Positions 1 to 8,561 are shown, counted from the first letter of the stretch. The stretch is DNA of 19,642 nucleotides from Thiohalocapsa sp964524185 (GCA_964524185.1 CAZGCI010000075.1:1-19642), one strand, 5' to 3'. Notes: generated by a model from the letters alone, not told the origin. Translations and numbers: made by a program.

Positions 1-11
1 CCACAACCGCC

Positions 12-1637
12 TTGACGCTCAGCACCGCCGCCGCGCTGGCGGCGCCCCTCAGCCTCTGGCTCACCGGCCTAGTGCCGCGTGACAACGCCGACCGCAACGG
101 CGCCACCATGGCGAAGCTCGCCACCGGTGTCGCCTGGAGCGCCTTCGCGCTGGCCATCCTGGCCTTCGCCGGTTACGCCGCCGGGCCCGGCTTCGGCTCG
201 GCCCAGACGCTGAATCTCTTCGCCTTCCCGCTGCCCTTCGGGCTCGGTGACTTCGCCATCGGCGTCTTCGTCAACGCCGTGACCGTGATCATGCTGACGC
301 TGGTGTCGCTGGTGGGCGCAGTGGTCACCACCTACGCGCGCAACTACATGGCCGGCGACCTGGGCGAGGGCCACTTCCACAAATGGCTGCTGCTCACCCT
401 GGCGGCGATCTTGACGCTGCTGGTGTCCAGCAACCTGCTGATGTTCGCACTGGCCTGGATGGCCACCAGCCTCAACCTGCATCGGCTGCTGCTGTTCTAT
501 CCGGAGCGCCAGGCGGCGCAGCTCGCGGCGCATAAGAAGTTCGTGTTCAGCCGTATCGGTGACGCGAGCCTGTTCATCGCGGTGCTGCTCATCGGCGCCT
601 CGGTGCATACCCTGGACTTCCAGACCCTGTTCGCGGCCATGGAGACCATCGACGGGCCGCTCCCCGCAGGGCTGGAACTGGCCGCATGGCTCATTGCACT
701 CGCGGCCATCCTGAAATGCGCCCAGTTTCCCTTCCACGGCTGGCTGATCCAAGTCATGGAGGCGCCGACGCCCGTGTCTGCGCTGCTGCACGCGGGCATC
801 GTCAACGCCGGCGCCTTCCTGGTGATCCGCATGAGCCCGGTGATGTCCGTGTCGAGTGGCGCGCTGGAGGCCCTCGCCGTCGTTGGCCTGTTGACCCTGA
901 CCGTGGCCTCGCTGGTGATGCTGACCCAGACTAGCATCAAGGTGTCGCTGGCCTGGTCCACGTCGGCGCAGATGGGCTTCATGCTGTTGGAGGCGGGCCT
1001 CGGGCTCTACAGCCTGGCGTTGTTGCATCTGGTGGCGCACTCGCTCTACAAGGCCCACGCCTTCCTCGCCTCCGGCAGCAGCGTCGACGGTTTCCGTGCG
1101 CCGGCGCTGCAGTTCAAGGGCGGCGCACCTGAGCCCTGGCACTGGCTGGTGGCCTTCCAGGGCGCGATCCTGATGGCCCTGGTCGCCGGCTTCGCCTTCG
1201 GCGTGGACCCGAGCCATCAACCCGCGCTCATCGTCACCGGCGCCATCGTCGCCATCGCGGTGGCGCAACTGCTACTCCAGGCCCTGGTGTTGGAGGACAA
1301 CGCCAAGCTGCTGCTACGGGCCACCGGCATGGGCGCCTTTGTCTGCTTTGCCTATTTCGGGCTGCATCTGGCCTTCGAGCACGCACTGATCGGCAGCGTG
1401 CGGCCGGTGGCGTCCACCGGCGGAGCCTTCGCACTCGGGCTCAGCATCGCCGTCGTCGCCGTCTTCATCGGGCTCATCGCGCTCCAGCACCTATTCACCC
1501 GCCTCCACGGCCCCCTGCGGCAGATCATCCAGGTGCACTTGTACAACGGTCTATACGTGGACGTGCTGGTGACCCGGCTGATCGTCCGCCTCTGGCCGCT
1601 GCGGCGACCTGCCGCAGCCGCACCAGTCGCCGTCTGA
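12..1637 (+). CDS. dabB: DabB, NuoL-like membrane subunit of DAB inorganic carbon transporter
   Basis: This is a polytopic inner-membrane protein of about 541 residues, made almost entirely of hydrophobic helices. It belongs to the proton-conducting NuoL/MrpA-like family. The family core is visible as KFVFSRIGDASLF (about residues 177-189), then CAQFPFHGW and EAPTPVSALLHAGIVNAG (about 237-266). It ends 37 bases before dabA, whose product is its known partner, so the pair is read as the DAB complex. In characterised DAB systems DabB is thought to couple cation flow to CO2 hydration by DabA; that role is family knowledge. The only start I can offer is TTG at 12. The frame stays open to the window edge, so the true start may lie a little upstream. 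No promoter can be seen because of the edge. Isolated NuoL-like subunits can be misassigned, but the dabA neighbour makes this call strong. Confidence 0.9.
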   Translation: MTLSTAAALAAPLSLWLTGLVPRDNADRNGATMAKLATGVAWSAFALAILAFAGYAAGPGFGSAQTLNLFAFPLPFGLGDFAIGVFVNAVTVIMLTLVSLVGAVVTTYARNYMAGDLGEGHFHKWLLLTLAAILTLLVSSNLLMFALAWMATSLNLHRLLLFYPERQAAQLAAHKKFVFSRIGDASLFIAVLLIGASVHTLDFQTLFAAMETIDGPLPAGLELAAWLIALAAILKCAQFPFHGWLIQVMEAPTPVSALLHAGIVNAGAFLVIRMSPVMSVSSGALEALAVVGLLTLTVASLVMLTQTSIKVSLAWSTSAQMGFMLLEAGLGLYSLALLHLVAHSLYKAHAFLASGSSVDGFRAPALQFKGGAPEPWHWLVAFQGAILMALVAGFAFGVDPSHQPALIVTGAIVAIAVAQLLLQALVLEDNAKLLLRATGMGAFVCFAYFGLHLAFEHALIGSVRPVASTGGAFALGLSIAVVAVFIGLIALQHLFTRLHGPLRQIIQVHLYNGLYVDVLVTRLIVRLWPLRRPAAAAPVAV

Positions 1638-1674
1638 CCCGCTATTGCCCACCGACTGCACGAGGACAGGACCG

Positions 1675-4317
1675 ATGAAACTCAACGACCTGCATTTCGA
1701 CCATGAGGCCCTAGGGCAGCCGCCGCTGCCTGCGACGGCGGCCGGCTATGCACCGCTCAGGCCCGCCGACGCAGACCCGGTGACGCCGGAGCTGGCACGG
1801 CAGATCGACGCCGCCTGCAACCGCATTGCGCCGGTGTGGCCGCTGGACCGCTTCGTGGCCGTGAACCCCTTCCACGGTCTGGTGGAGCAGCGCTTCGAAG
1901 AGGCCGCTGCAACGTTCAGGCGCATCGCTGATGCACGTCTATACATGCCCCGCAGCTGGTATCACGAACAGTTGGAAGCCGGCCGCATCAGCGATGACGA
2001 CCTGTGCGAGGCCGCCTGCCTGTGCGGCAGCACCCTGACGCCGCAGCAACTGCGCGACGCCGCCGCGGCCGAGCACCAAGAACCCGCAGGCGGCGTACCG
2101 CTCCTGACCGCCCTGGTGGACGAACTGGACGCGGATGATTGGTCCGGCTTCGTCGTGGAGCGCATCAGCCACCATTGCGCGGCCTATTTCGACCTAGGCC
2201 AGGCCACCTGGAAGCGGCCTTGGGAGGGCCTGTCGCTGTATGCCTCATGGCGGCGCTTCGCAACCCTCGACTACAGCCTGACCATGATGGGCCAGGACGC
2301 TATGCGCACGCGGGTGAAGGCCCTGCCGGAGTCGCCGCGGGCCTGCATTGCCTCGGCGCTGGGCCGGCTCGGCATCCCGGACAACGCCGCACTGGACTAC
2401 ATGCATGCGGCGCTGATGGATATCGGCGGTTGGGCCGCCTGGACGCGGCTTCTGCGCTGGGAGGCGGAGCTGGTCGGCGGCAGCGACGACACCATCGTCG
2501 AGCTCTTGGCCATTCGCCTGGCCTGGGACGTGCTGCTGTACGAGCACAAGTCGACACCGACGCTGCGCCCGCGCTGGCGCGAGATCTGTGCACGCCTCGG
2601 CCGCGGCGAGACTAACGCCGGCGTCGGCGGCAATGGCAACGGCAACACCAGCGCCGAGGTGGAGCACGTGCTGCTAACGGCCTTAGAACAGGGCTACCAG
2701 CGCCGGCTCATGGACGACCTTAGCGGGGGCCGGGATCCGGCCGAGGCGCCGGCGACGCGCCCAGCAGTCCAAGCGGCCTTTTGCATCGACGTGCGCTCCG
2801 AGATCATCCGCCGCGCCTTTGAGACCGTCTGCCCCAAGGCGCAGACCATCGGCTTTGCGGGCTTCTTCGGTGTGCCCATCGAGCACGTGCCGCTGGGCGC
2901 CGTCACGCCGCGCTCGCACGTGCCGGTGTTGCTGACGCCAAAGTACCGCGTCTGCACTGAGATCCACTGCGCCGATACCGACACCGCCGAGGCGGCGCTG
3001 GCCACCCAGCGCCGCCGCACCGGGCTTGCCAAGTCTTGGAAGGCCTTCAAGATGGGTGCGTCGTCCTGCTTCAGCTTCGTCGAGGCGGCGGGGCTGCTGT
3101 TGTATGCGCCGAAGATCATCGCCGATAGCTTCGGCTGGAGCCGTCCGGTGGCGGCACCCGATGACTTACACCTGGACGCGGCCACAGCGCGCCACGTCGG
3201 CCCGAGCCTGGATGCCCCGCACCATGGGGCCTGTGCCCAGTCTGGCGCGCATGGGCATACCCATGACGCGCACGCCATCGGCATCCCGCCTGCAGACCGC
3301 GTGCCGCTGGCCGAGGGCATCCTGCGCGCCATGTCCATGACCGGCAACTTCGCGCGGTTGGTGCTGCTGGTGGGCCACGGCAGCACCGTGGTGAACAACC
3401 CGCACGCCACCGGCCTGGACTGCGGCGCCTGCGCCGGCATGACCGGCGAGGCCAGCGCCCGCATCGGTGCGGCGCTGCTGAATGACCCGGCGGTGCGCAA
3501 GGGGCTGGTCGAGCGCGGCATCGAGATCCCGGCGGACACCTGGTTCATCGGTGCCCTGCACGACACCTGCGTCGACGCCGTCACGCTGTATGACACGGAC
3601 CGGCTCCCGGCCAGCTATGCGGAGGAGTTGGCGGAGCTGAAGAGCTGGCTACACCAAGCGGGCGAGGTCACCCGGCTGCAGCGCGCGGTCCGGCTCGGCC
3701 TGGAGGACGAATCCCTCGAGGCCATCACGGCCAACGTCCGTCGACGCAGCCGCGACTGGGCGCAGGTGCGCCCGGAATGGGCGTTGGCCGGTTGTGCCGC
3801 CTTCATCGCCGCGCCGCGCGTGCGCACCCGCGGGCTGGACCTCGGCGGGCGCACCTTCCTGCACGACTACGACTGGCGTGCGGATGAGGGCTTCGGCGTG
3901 CTGGAACTGATCATGACCGCACCCATGGTGGTAGCCGCCTGGATCAACCTGCAGTATTACGGCTCCACCACCGACAACCGCCGCTTCGGCAGCGGCAACA
4001 AGGTGCTGCACAACGTCGTCGGCGGCGCGATCGGTGTGCTGGAGGGCAACGCTGGCGACCTGCGCGTCGGCCTGCCCATGCAATCGCTGCACGATGGCAA
4101 GCAGTGGATGCACGAGCCGCTGCGGCTCTCGGTGTTCCTGGAGGCACCGCAGGCGGCCATCGACGACATCATCGCCCGCCACGACCTGGTGCGGCAAATG
4201 CTTGACAACGGCTGGCTGCATCTGTTCCGCATGGACGACCAGGACGGCACGCACCGGCGGTTGCCGGGCGTCGGCTGGCAGGCGCTGGGCCAGGAATCTT
4301 CGGCAGAGGCGGCCTGA
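1675..4317 (+). CDS. dabA: DabA, zinc-dependent carbonic-anhydrase-like subunit (DUF2309/UPF0753)
   Basis: This is a large soluble or peripheral protein of 880 residues, the usual size for DabA. With DabB it accumulates inorganic carbon by energy-coupled one-way hydration of CO2 to bicarbonate at the cytoplasmic membrane (family knowledge). The beta-carbonic-anhydrase-like zinc site is visible. C370 and D372 lie in FCIDVRSE, H568 in LVGHGSTVV, and C583 in GLDCGACAG. The His-Cys spacing of 15 and the C-x-D pair match the published DabA ligands. Other family stretches include VAVNPFHGL near the N-terminus and YYGSTTDNRRFGSGNKVLHN near the C-terminus. I chose ATG 1675, which follows a GAGGACAGG-like ribosome site, over the TTG at 1645. 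The gene shares an operon with dabB and looks intact. Confidence 0.95.
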   Translation: MKLNDLHFDHEALGQPPLPATAAGYAPLRPADADPVTPELARQIDAACNRIAPVWPLDRFVAVNPFHGLVEQRFEEAAATFRRIADARLYMPRSWYHEQLEAGRISDDDLCEAACLCGSTLTPQQLRDAAAAEHQEPAGGVPLLTALVDELDADDWSGFVVERISHHCAAYFDLGQATWKRPWEGLSLYASWRRFATLDYSLTMMGQDAMRTRVKALPESPRACIASALGRLGIPDNAALDYMHAALMDIGGWAAWTRLLRWEAELVGGSDDTIVELLAIRLAWDVLLYEHKSTPTLRPRWREICARLGRGETNAGVGGNGNGNTSAEVEHVLLTALEQGYQRRLMDDLSGGRDPAEAPATRPAVQAAFCIDVRSEIIRRAFETVCPKAQTIGFAGFFGVPIEHVPLGAVTPRSHVPVLLTPKYRVCTEIHCADTDTAEAALATQRRRTGLAKSWKAFKMGASSCFSFVEAAGLLLYAPKIIADSFGWSRPVAAPDDLHLDAATARHVGPSLDAPHHGACAQSGAHGHTHDAHAIGIPPADRVPLAEGILRAMSMTGNFARLVLLVGHGSTVVNNPHATGLDCGACAGMTGEASARIGAALLNDPAVRKGLVERGIEIPADTWFIGALHDTCVDAVTLYDTDRLPASYAEELAELKSWLHQAGEVTRLQRAVRLGLEDESLEAITANVRRRSRDWAQVRPEWALAGCAAFIAAPRVRTRGLDLGGRTFLHDYDWRADEGFGVLELIMTAPMVVAAWINLQYYGSTTDNRRFGSGNKVLHNVVGGAIGVLEGNAGDLRVGLPMQSLHDGKQWMHEPLRLSVFLEAPQAAIDDIIARHDLVRQMLDNGWLHLFRMDDQDGTHRRLPGVGWQALGQESSAEAA

Positions 4318-4592
4318 GGTCTAAGGACGGCCCTGGGCGCGCAGACTTTAGTCGGCGCCGGCTGGCCGGCCCGGGCTCGGTGCCCAAGCCGGCCGCTCAG
4401 TCAGTTCCGAGCAAATCGAACCACCGACCAGCAGTGCGCGAATCGCGGAACCGTGCTCGGGTCGTTGTCGCTGTCATTGTCGTAACCGTCCACCGTGAAC
4501 GCTCGATGACGACCACGATGACGACAACGACAACGAGGCCAAGCGGTCTCGGGATTGACGCAGCGAAGCACTAGGCGAATGAGGCCACAGCC
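4318..4592. other. Gap between dabA and the PDC-sensor gene, with GAC-rich imperfect inverted repeat
   Basis: No convincing gene lies in these 275 bases. Just after dabA there is a GC-rich near-palindrome, GCCGGCTGGCCGGC, with no T tract. Further on, the arms at 4461-4483 (GTCGTTGTCGCTGTCATTGT...) and 4508-4534 (...GACGACAACGACAAC) form an imperfect inverted repeat built of GAC/GTC units. It could fold as a long hairpin and might limit read-through. A short open frame at 4380-4574 is low-complexity, rich in Thr and Arg, and looks spurious. Confidence 0.5.
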
Positions 4593-5636
4593 ATGAGCGA
4601 AGCACTGCAAGCCGCCATCGCCCGCCAGCGCATGCTGCTGCAAGGCCGGCTCGCCGGTCAGCTAGGGCGCCTGGTGGCGCCCTGCCGTGCGGCCTGGGGC
4701 GACCGCGCCACGCTGGAGGACCTGCTCGCCACGGCGCTTCGAGAACTGCCGGCCTGCAAGTACCTCTACCTGTTGGACCAGGATGCCCGGCAGGTCACCG
4801 CCAATCTATCCCGCGATGGCGCGCTGCCCGAGCAGCACGGCCGCGACCGCAGCCAACGGCCCTACCTGGCGGAGGCCATGGCCGGTGCCGCATTCTCATT
4901 GTCGCCGGCGTATCTGAGCCGCAACCGCCAGCGCCCGTCGCTCACCGCCATCCAGCGGGTCACGACCGCCGATGACCGCCTGCTCGGCTTCCTTGGCGCC
5001 GACTTCGACCTGCGGGAGCTGCCGCTCACCCGGGAGCTCTACCGCCAGCCGGACCAGTGGTTGCAGCTCAAGGGCGACCCGGCCATCCGCGGTGGGCTCT
5101 TCTACCAGCAACGGGTGGAAAGCCTGATGGACACGCGCATCGATGCGGTGATGGCGCTCGCCATCGAGCTGCTGACCGAGCACGGCGTGTTTCACTGCAA
5201 GCTGCACTTTTCGAGCTCGCGCGCCACCATCTGGTCGCTCGACGACCCCTACCGTTACCGGGTGCTCGACTTCGAGGATCTCACCAACCCCGATATCCGG
5301 CTCGCCTATCCGCGGCGGGACTATCCGTGGGACGCCGAGATCCCGTTCACACGCATTGCCGACGTCTTCAACACCCTCAAGTCGCTCCGGTTCATGGACG
5401 AGAACATCTATCTGCGCTCCGGATCCTTGAATGTCTTTAACGGCATCGTGGCGCTGAATTTCAGCTGCGACGGCTCGCACTACATGCACTGGGGCGAGTT
5501 TCTGGCCAAGAACATGGACTTCTGGCTCGGTACCGGGATGTCCTGCACGACGAAGCCCTCCGCTGCGCCCGGGAACGCCACGACTGCGCCCGCTGCCGGG
5601 CAAGTGCCCCTCGGCGCATGCCCGGCAGCGAGGTAA
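4593..5636 (+). CDS. PDC/Cache-type sensor domain protein, cytoplasmic, with altered C-terminus
   Basis: The 347-residue product resembles stand-alone PDC sensor (Cache-fold) proteins. The sensor core covers about residues 50-145: KYLYLLDQDARQVTANL (57-73), the RDRSQRPYLAEA ligand-pocket-like stretch (84-95), FSLSPAYLSRNRQRPSLTAI (101-120) and LLGFLGADFDLREL (130-143). No signal peptide or membrane helix is seen, so it should be cytoplasmic. The second half (about 195-310) is well formed but I cannot assign it to a family. ATG 4593 follows GAGG. The last roughly 30 residues, after NMDFWLG, are low-complexity and overlap a UspE-like remnant in another frame. The native 3' end has therefore probably been lost or extended by a junction near 5525. 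The ligand and output are unknown. It may serve the neighbouring DAB genes, but only position suggests that. Confidence 0.75.
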   Translation: MSEALQAAIARQRMLLQGRLAGQLGRLVAPCRAAWGDRATLEDLLATALRELPACKYLYLLDQDARQVTANLSRDGALPEQHGRDRSQRPYLAEAMAGAAFSLSPAYLSRNRQRPSLTAIQRVTTADDRLLGFLGADFDLRELPLTRELYRQPDQWLQLKGDPAIRGGLFYQQRVESLMDTRIDAVMALAIELLTEHGVFHCKLHFSSSRATIWSLDDPYRYRVLDFEDLTNPDIRLAYPRRDYPWDAEIPFTRIADVFNTLKSLRFMDENIYLRSGSLNVFNGIVALNFSCDGSHYMHWGEFLAKNMDFWLGTGMSCTTKPSAAPGNATTAPAAGQVPLGACPAAR

Positions 5637-6315
5637 TGCAGGCCGTGCTGCGCGACGCGCACGAGCTCATCATCAGGCCAGTGCGCCAGCGGCCCAGTGG
5701 CCGCGCGCTCTGCGCCAGCACCGACATGCACCTATTGCGTAAGTGCCCCCGCCCGGTTTGGGTCGACCGCGAGCCCGAGCACGCCGAGCCGCAACAACCG
5801 GCGCAGCCGATGGACGCCAACGCCGACCCGCGTTGCACCCGAGCGCTCGCAGCAGTGGGTGCCACCCAGCCCGACAGCCGGCTGCTCAACCGGACCATCC
5901 TCGACAGGGCGACGGCGGTCGCGGAGCACGACGACGCGGCGCTCGATGTCGTGCACGCCTGGCAGGCACCCTTCGACGGCAGCCCACCGGTGCCGGTCCG
6001 GCGAACCACAATGCGCTGGTCGCCGACGTGCTCGGCCTGCTAGAACGCGAGCACGGTGCGGCGCTCATCGAGCTCGCCGCCGACTACCGTCTGCGACTGA
6101 ACGGCGGCGATACCCAGCCGGTGCGCGGCGAGCCTGCGGCGACAGTGCTGCAACAGGCCAACACACTCGGCAGCGACCTCCTCGTCCTCGCCACCCTGAG
6201 CCGCCCTCGCGAGCCGGGGTTCTTCATCGGTAGCACCGCGGAGGACGTGCTCCAAGGCGGCCGCACCTCGGTGCTGGCCCTGAAGCCGGACGGATTCGTA
6301 TCACCGGTGCAACGA
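5525..6315 (+). pseudogene. UspE-like tandem universal stress protein remnant, truncated and frameshifted
   Basis: Reading frame +2 from about 5525 gives VLHDEALRCARERHD, then VMQAVLRDAHELIIRPV and STDMHLLRKCPRPVW. This is the C-terminal half of a first Usp domain, as in UspE. The second domain follows with TILDRATAVAEHDDAALDVV and HAWQAPFDG. Between about 5960 and 6003 the frame shifts to +1 and resumes with LVADVLGLLEREHGAALIEL, GEPAATVLQQANTLGSDLLV and GFFIGSTAEDVL, ending near LKPDGFVSPV. The N-terminal roughly 60-70 residues are missing, the frame is broken, and no stop follows the family's usual end. It overlaps the end of the sensor gene out of frame. UspE-type proteins are general stress proteins. 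This copy cannot make a normal product without recoding. Confidence 0.8.
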
Positions 6316-6500
6316 CGCCGGCCAGGCGTCCAGCGATTCGAGTGCCTGCCGCTGGTGCGGGGATCGGATCCCTTAGCCTTTGCCTCCAGGCACGGAATCA
6401 TGGCGATGTTGTATGCAAAAACAGCAGTCCATCTCGCCGCCACACGGACGCCGACATGGCCGTCGAGTCACTGGGATGTCGCACGGCTGCCTAGCGCCGA
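6316..6500. other. Spacer with no recognisable gene
   Basis: I see no supported coding sequence here. A short inverted pair, GTGCCT near 6340 and AGGCAC near 6390, flanks a small A/T-containing segment and could be the original terminator of the Usp gene. Nothing else stands out. Confidence 0.3.
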
Positions 6501-6809
6501 CGCCATCCTGAGCAAACCGCGCTCTACCCAATCGTCCAGCAGCACCTGGAGACCGACCGCGCATTCGCTGGTGAGCACGACTGTAACGCGCAGCGCGTTC
6601 CGGCCTACGTGGAACGGGAATTCCGGCGTTGTCTGCGATACGGCATCCTCGCCGATGGTTTCGCGCGGGCCACGTCTCCGGACTGCGGGCATCACTGCCT
6701 GGTCGCCTGCTGCTGCAAGGGCGCGGGCTGTGCCCGTCGTGCAACGCCCGACGCATGGCGGAGACCGCGGCGACCATCCTGGTTTGGTCGTTCGCTGCTG
6801 CAACCTAAA
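6501..6809 (+). pseudogene. IS91-family transposase, N-terminal zinc-binding domain fragment (copy A)
   Basis: In one frame it reads RHPEQTALYPIVQQHLET, then VPAYVEREFRRCLRYGILA, DGFARATSPDCGHHCLVACC and CKG. At about 6720 the frame shifts to give LCPSCNARRMAETAAT and a stop. This is the N-terminal Cys-rich zinc-binding domain typical of IS91-type transposases, with CxxCGH and CPSC still visible. Everything C-terminal, including the catalytic domain, is absent. The stop codon falls inside an AACCTAAAAAGAGCAGTTG repeat, which probably cut the gene here. A related but separately decayed fragment lies at 12103-12648. Confidence 0.85.
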
Positions 6810-6829
6810 AAGAGCAGTTGGACGGTCGC
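6802..6829 (+). repeat. Solo end of MITE-like inverted-repeat element
   Basis: These 28 bases begin CAACCTAAAAAGAGCAGTTG and continue with GACGGTCG. They are identical to the reverse complement of 18149-18176, the right end of the complete element at 18011-18175. Identity stops at 6830, so only one end remains. It lies exactly where the IS91 fragment ends. Confidence 0.85.
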
Positions 6830-6875
6830 CGCCGAGGATAACGGCAAAGCGACGAACGGGGATCGACGCGGGTAG

Positions 6876-7070
6876 CTTGAAATCGCACGAGGTTCGGCGC
6901 TGGATCGCGCCGCGATTCAGGACGCGCGGTACGTGTTTGAGGCGTTGTCCGCAGACGACAACAATCAGCAGAAGGCACTGCTCGATCGCTTTGTGGCCAT
7001 GCTGACGAAGCTCGGGCAGCGTGGCTACGCGGTCCGCGAAGAGCTTGGCGAATACCGGGCCAGTCAGTTC
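6876..7070 (+). pseudogene. Unassigned ORF fragment, possibly toxin-like
   Basis: An open frame gives ALDRAAIQDARYVFEALSAD, then LLDRFVAMLTKLGQRGYAV and REELGEYRASQFDI. It looks like a genuine protein stretch with helical amphipathic character. It vaguely resembles the N-terminal half of phage-Gp49/HigB-like proteins, but I cannot assign it with confidence. It loses any sensible sequence near 7080, where a ParE-like fragment begins in another frame. It has no obvious start or ribosome site. Confidence 0.35.
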
Positions 7071-7081
7071 GACATCACCTG

Positions 7082-7315
7082 CGAGCCCATGAGGTTGCCG
7101 ATGCCGACGGACGGCTCGATGAGATCCTCGATGCGATCGACGTGCTCGAGCGTCACCCACTGATCGGTCGTCCGACGGCCGGCGGCCTGCACGCGCTGGT
7201 CATCGGTCGGCAGTCGCGGGGCTTTGTGGCCCTGTACCGCTACCTACCGGCGGTAGACATCGTTTTCGTCCTCGCGATCCGAAACCAAAAGGAGGCTGGC
7301 TACAGGGACGGGTAA
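7082..7315 (+). pseudogene. RelE/ParE-family toxin, C-terminal fragment
   Basis: The frame ending at TAA 7313-7315 reads DADGRLDEILDAIDVLERHP, LIGRPTAGGLHALVIGRQSR and GFVALYRYLPAVDIVFVLAI, then RNQKEAGYRDG. This matches the C-terminal two thirds of plasmid-stabilisation (ParE/RelE superfamily) toxins, which inhibit gyrase or cleave mRNA. The N-terminal strand and helix are missing, no start codon or ribosome site is suitably placed, and no antitoxin gene is adjacent. It is therefore treated as a remnant. The fold-defining C-terminal strands, including the LYRY and FVLAIR blocks, are well preserved, suggesting recent loss. Confidence 0.75.
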
Positions 7316-7525
7316 ACCCCCAGATTGATTTCGTAGATCGAGTGGGCAAACGGGGACCTACGACCGTTGTCCACAACTCAGACGTGACCGAACTTCGATT
7401 GAAGTGGGCTCTCAGGATTATTGGTGGTACGTCCCGTATTTCCGCCGCCTTGGCAATCCCGTCCATCGCTCCCGTGCTCTGGGCCAGTTTCACAGCCGTG
7501 GCCATCAAACCACGCTTGGAGCGCG
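7316..7525. other. Spacer with no recognisable gene
   Basis: Short open frames exist on both strands, but none has recognisable protein character or a credible start. The region joins the toxin remnant to the membrane-protein remnant and probably contains at least one rearrangement junction. Confidence 0.3.
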
Positions 7526-8379
7526 AGGGAGATCCTCGCAGCCTTCGCGCGCGGCCTGGTGTTCAGCCAGTTCCTCATGGTTTACCCGATGGTGTTTGCG
7601 GTGGCGCTGGGGTTGGCCCTCTTCCACAGCTACTATCGGCGCAACCGGGGCGGCTCGCCGCTGTTCGCGCTGATGTCGCTGACCGCGCTGCTGTTGTTGC
7701 CGATGCTGGCCCAGAGTCATCAGGCTCTGTCCGAGGGGGTTGCCAATTGGTTCGTCTTCTAGGCCGGGCTCGCGGTCCTGACCTCTCCGCTGGCTCCTCG
7801 ACTGCTGCCTGATCCCGACGGCACCCGCGGCCTGCCGCCAGATCGTGGTTTTGGCCGGTCTACGCGCCGCTTGCCGCGCGCGCGGCGCTCAAGAGTACGC
7901 TGGCGGTCTTGCCGATCGCGCTACTGTTCCTGACCCTGCGGCTGAGCGGTGAGGCTCTGGTCATTCTCTACACGGCCATCTTGAGTGTGAGCCCCCAGTC
8001 CGCCCAGGGGCGCGCGGCCGGACTCACGTCTCTGACCTCTACCGCCATTGGCGGCGGCGTCTCGATTGTGTTCTATGTGCTGATCGTGGCCGTTCCGAGC
8101 ATCTGGTTCTTCACAGTGCTGCTCGCCATCACGAGCCTAGCCTTCGGAGCCGCCATTTTCTCGGGACGCCCGTACGCCCAGTACATTGCGTCGGCCCAGG
8201 CCGCCATGCTGATCCTGTTTGGTGGGGCCATGGGCGAGAGCGTGGACTTCACCAACGCGATTGTTACACGAATCGCCCTCATCGGACTGGCCACGGTCTG
8301 GGTATTCGGCACCCTGTGGCTGCTGGAACGCTGGTTCGATCCTCCCGCCTTGCCGCCTGATAAAGAGTTCCCCGGATAG
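7526..8379 (+). pseudogene. FUSC/DUF2955-like inner-membrane protein, N-truncated, with amber stop and frameshift
   Basis: The remnant starts at REILAAFARGLVFSQFLMVY and continues through several hydrophobic helices to WFVF. There TAG at 7760-7762 interrupts it, probably from TGG. The same frame carries on (AGLAVLTSPLAPRLLPDP). A one-base loss at about 7850-7852 then moves reading to frame +1: PVYAPLAARAALKSTLAVLP, LFLTLRLSGEALVILYTAIL, and on to the stop at 8377-8379. Helix content and the late GESVDFTNAIVTRIALIGLA stretch fit the DUF2955/FUSC group, which are membrane components linked to efflux of small aromatics. A start could be drawn at 7909, giving 156 residues, but that would be only the tail of the protein. 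Confidence 0.7.
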
Positions 8380-8399
8380 CCAGCCCCTCTTGTCTCTCG

Positions 8400-8554
8400 G
8401 CGCCACGCTGCGCCGCGAATGCCAGCCCCCGCACCCTGCACCGCCCCGACGTCCGTCAGCCCCGCTGTTCGGCGTTGACCACACATCCGGCCCCAACTAT
8501 CGTCCTCTGCTGAGCCTACCTGGACGCTCAGGGCGGCTTCGATTCCCTATCCGT
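8400..8554 (+). mobile_element. IS91-type element terminal sequence (copy A), no transposase attached
   Basis: This stretch aligns with the sequence downstream of the IS91-type transposase stop codon at 16119. The core at 8458-8488 (AGCCCCGCTGTTCGGCGTTG, then ACCACACATCC) differs from 16242-16272 at one position. Weaker similarity extends to matching CCTATCC(G/T)TCG ends at about 8554 and 16341. It ends eight bases before the sulfatase stop codon at 8562. I read it as the orphan end of a rolling-circle element. Confidence 0.75.
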
Positions 8555-8561
8555 CGTTACG

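Noticed and set aside
69..1268. 399-codon open frame on the minus strand opposite dabB
   Set aside because: Composition is His/Gln/Arg-rich shadow sequence, with no domain, and it is fully antisense to a well-supported membrane protein.
2694..3596. 300-codon open frame on the minus strand opposite dabA
   Set aside because: Antisense shadow of dabA in GC-rich DNA; the dabA zinc motifs on the plus strand are decisive.
4380..4574. Short open frame with Thr/Met-rich repeat
   Set aside because: It is produced by the GAC/GTC low-complexity tract and has no ribosome site or recognisable domain.
5743..7005. 420-codon open frame on the plus strand
   Set aside because: Only the stretch at about 6005-6315 has real protein character (second Usp domain). 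The rest crosses non-coding DNA and the IS91 fragment in the wrong frame.
6876..7315. Complete toxin-antitoxin module
   Set aside because: The toxin-like pieces are in different frames and lack starts, and no antitoxin-like gene is adjacent.
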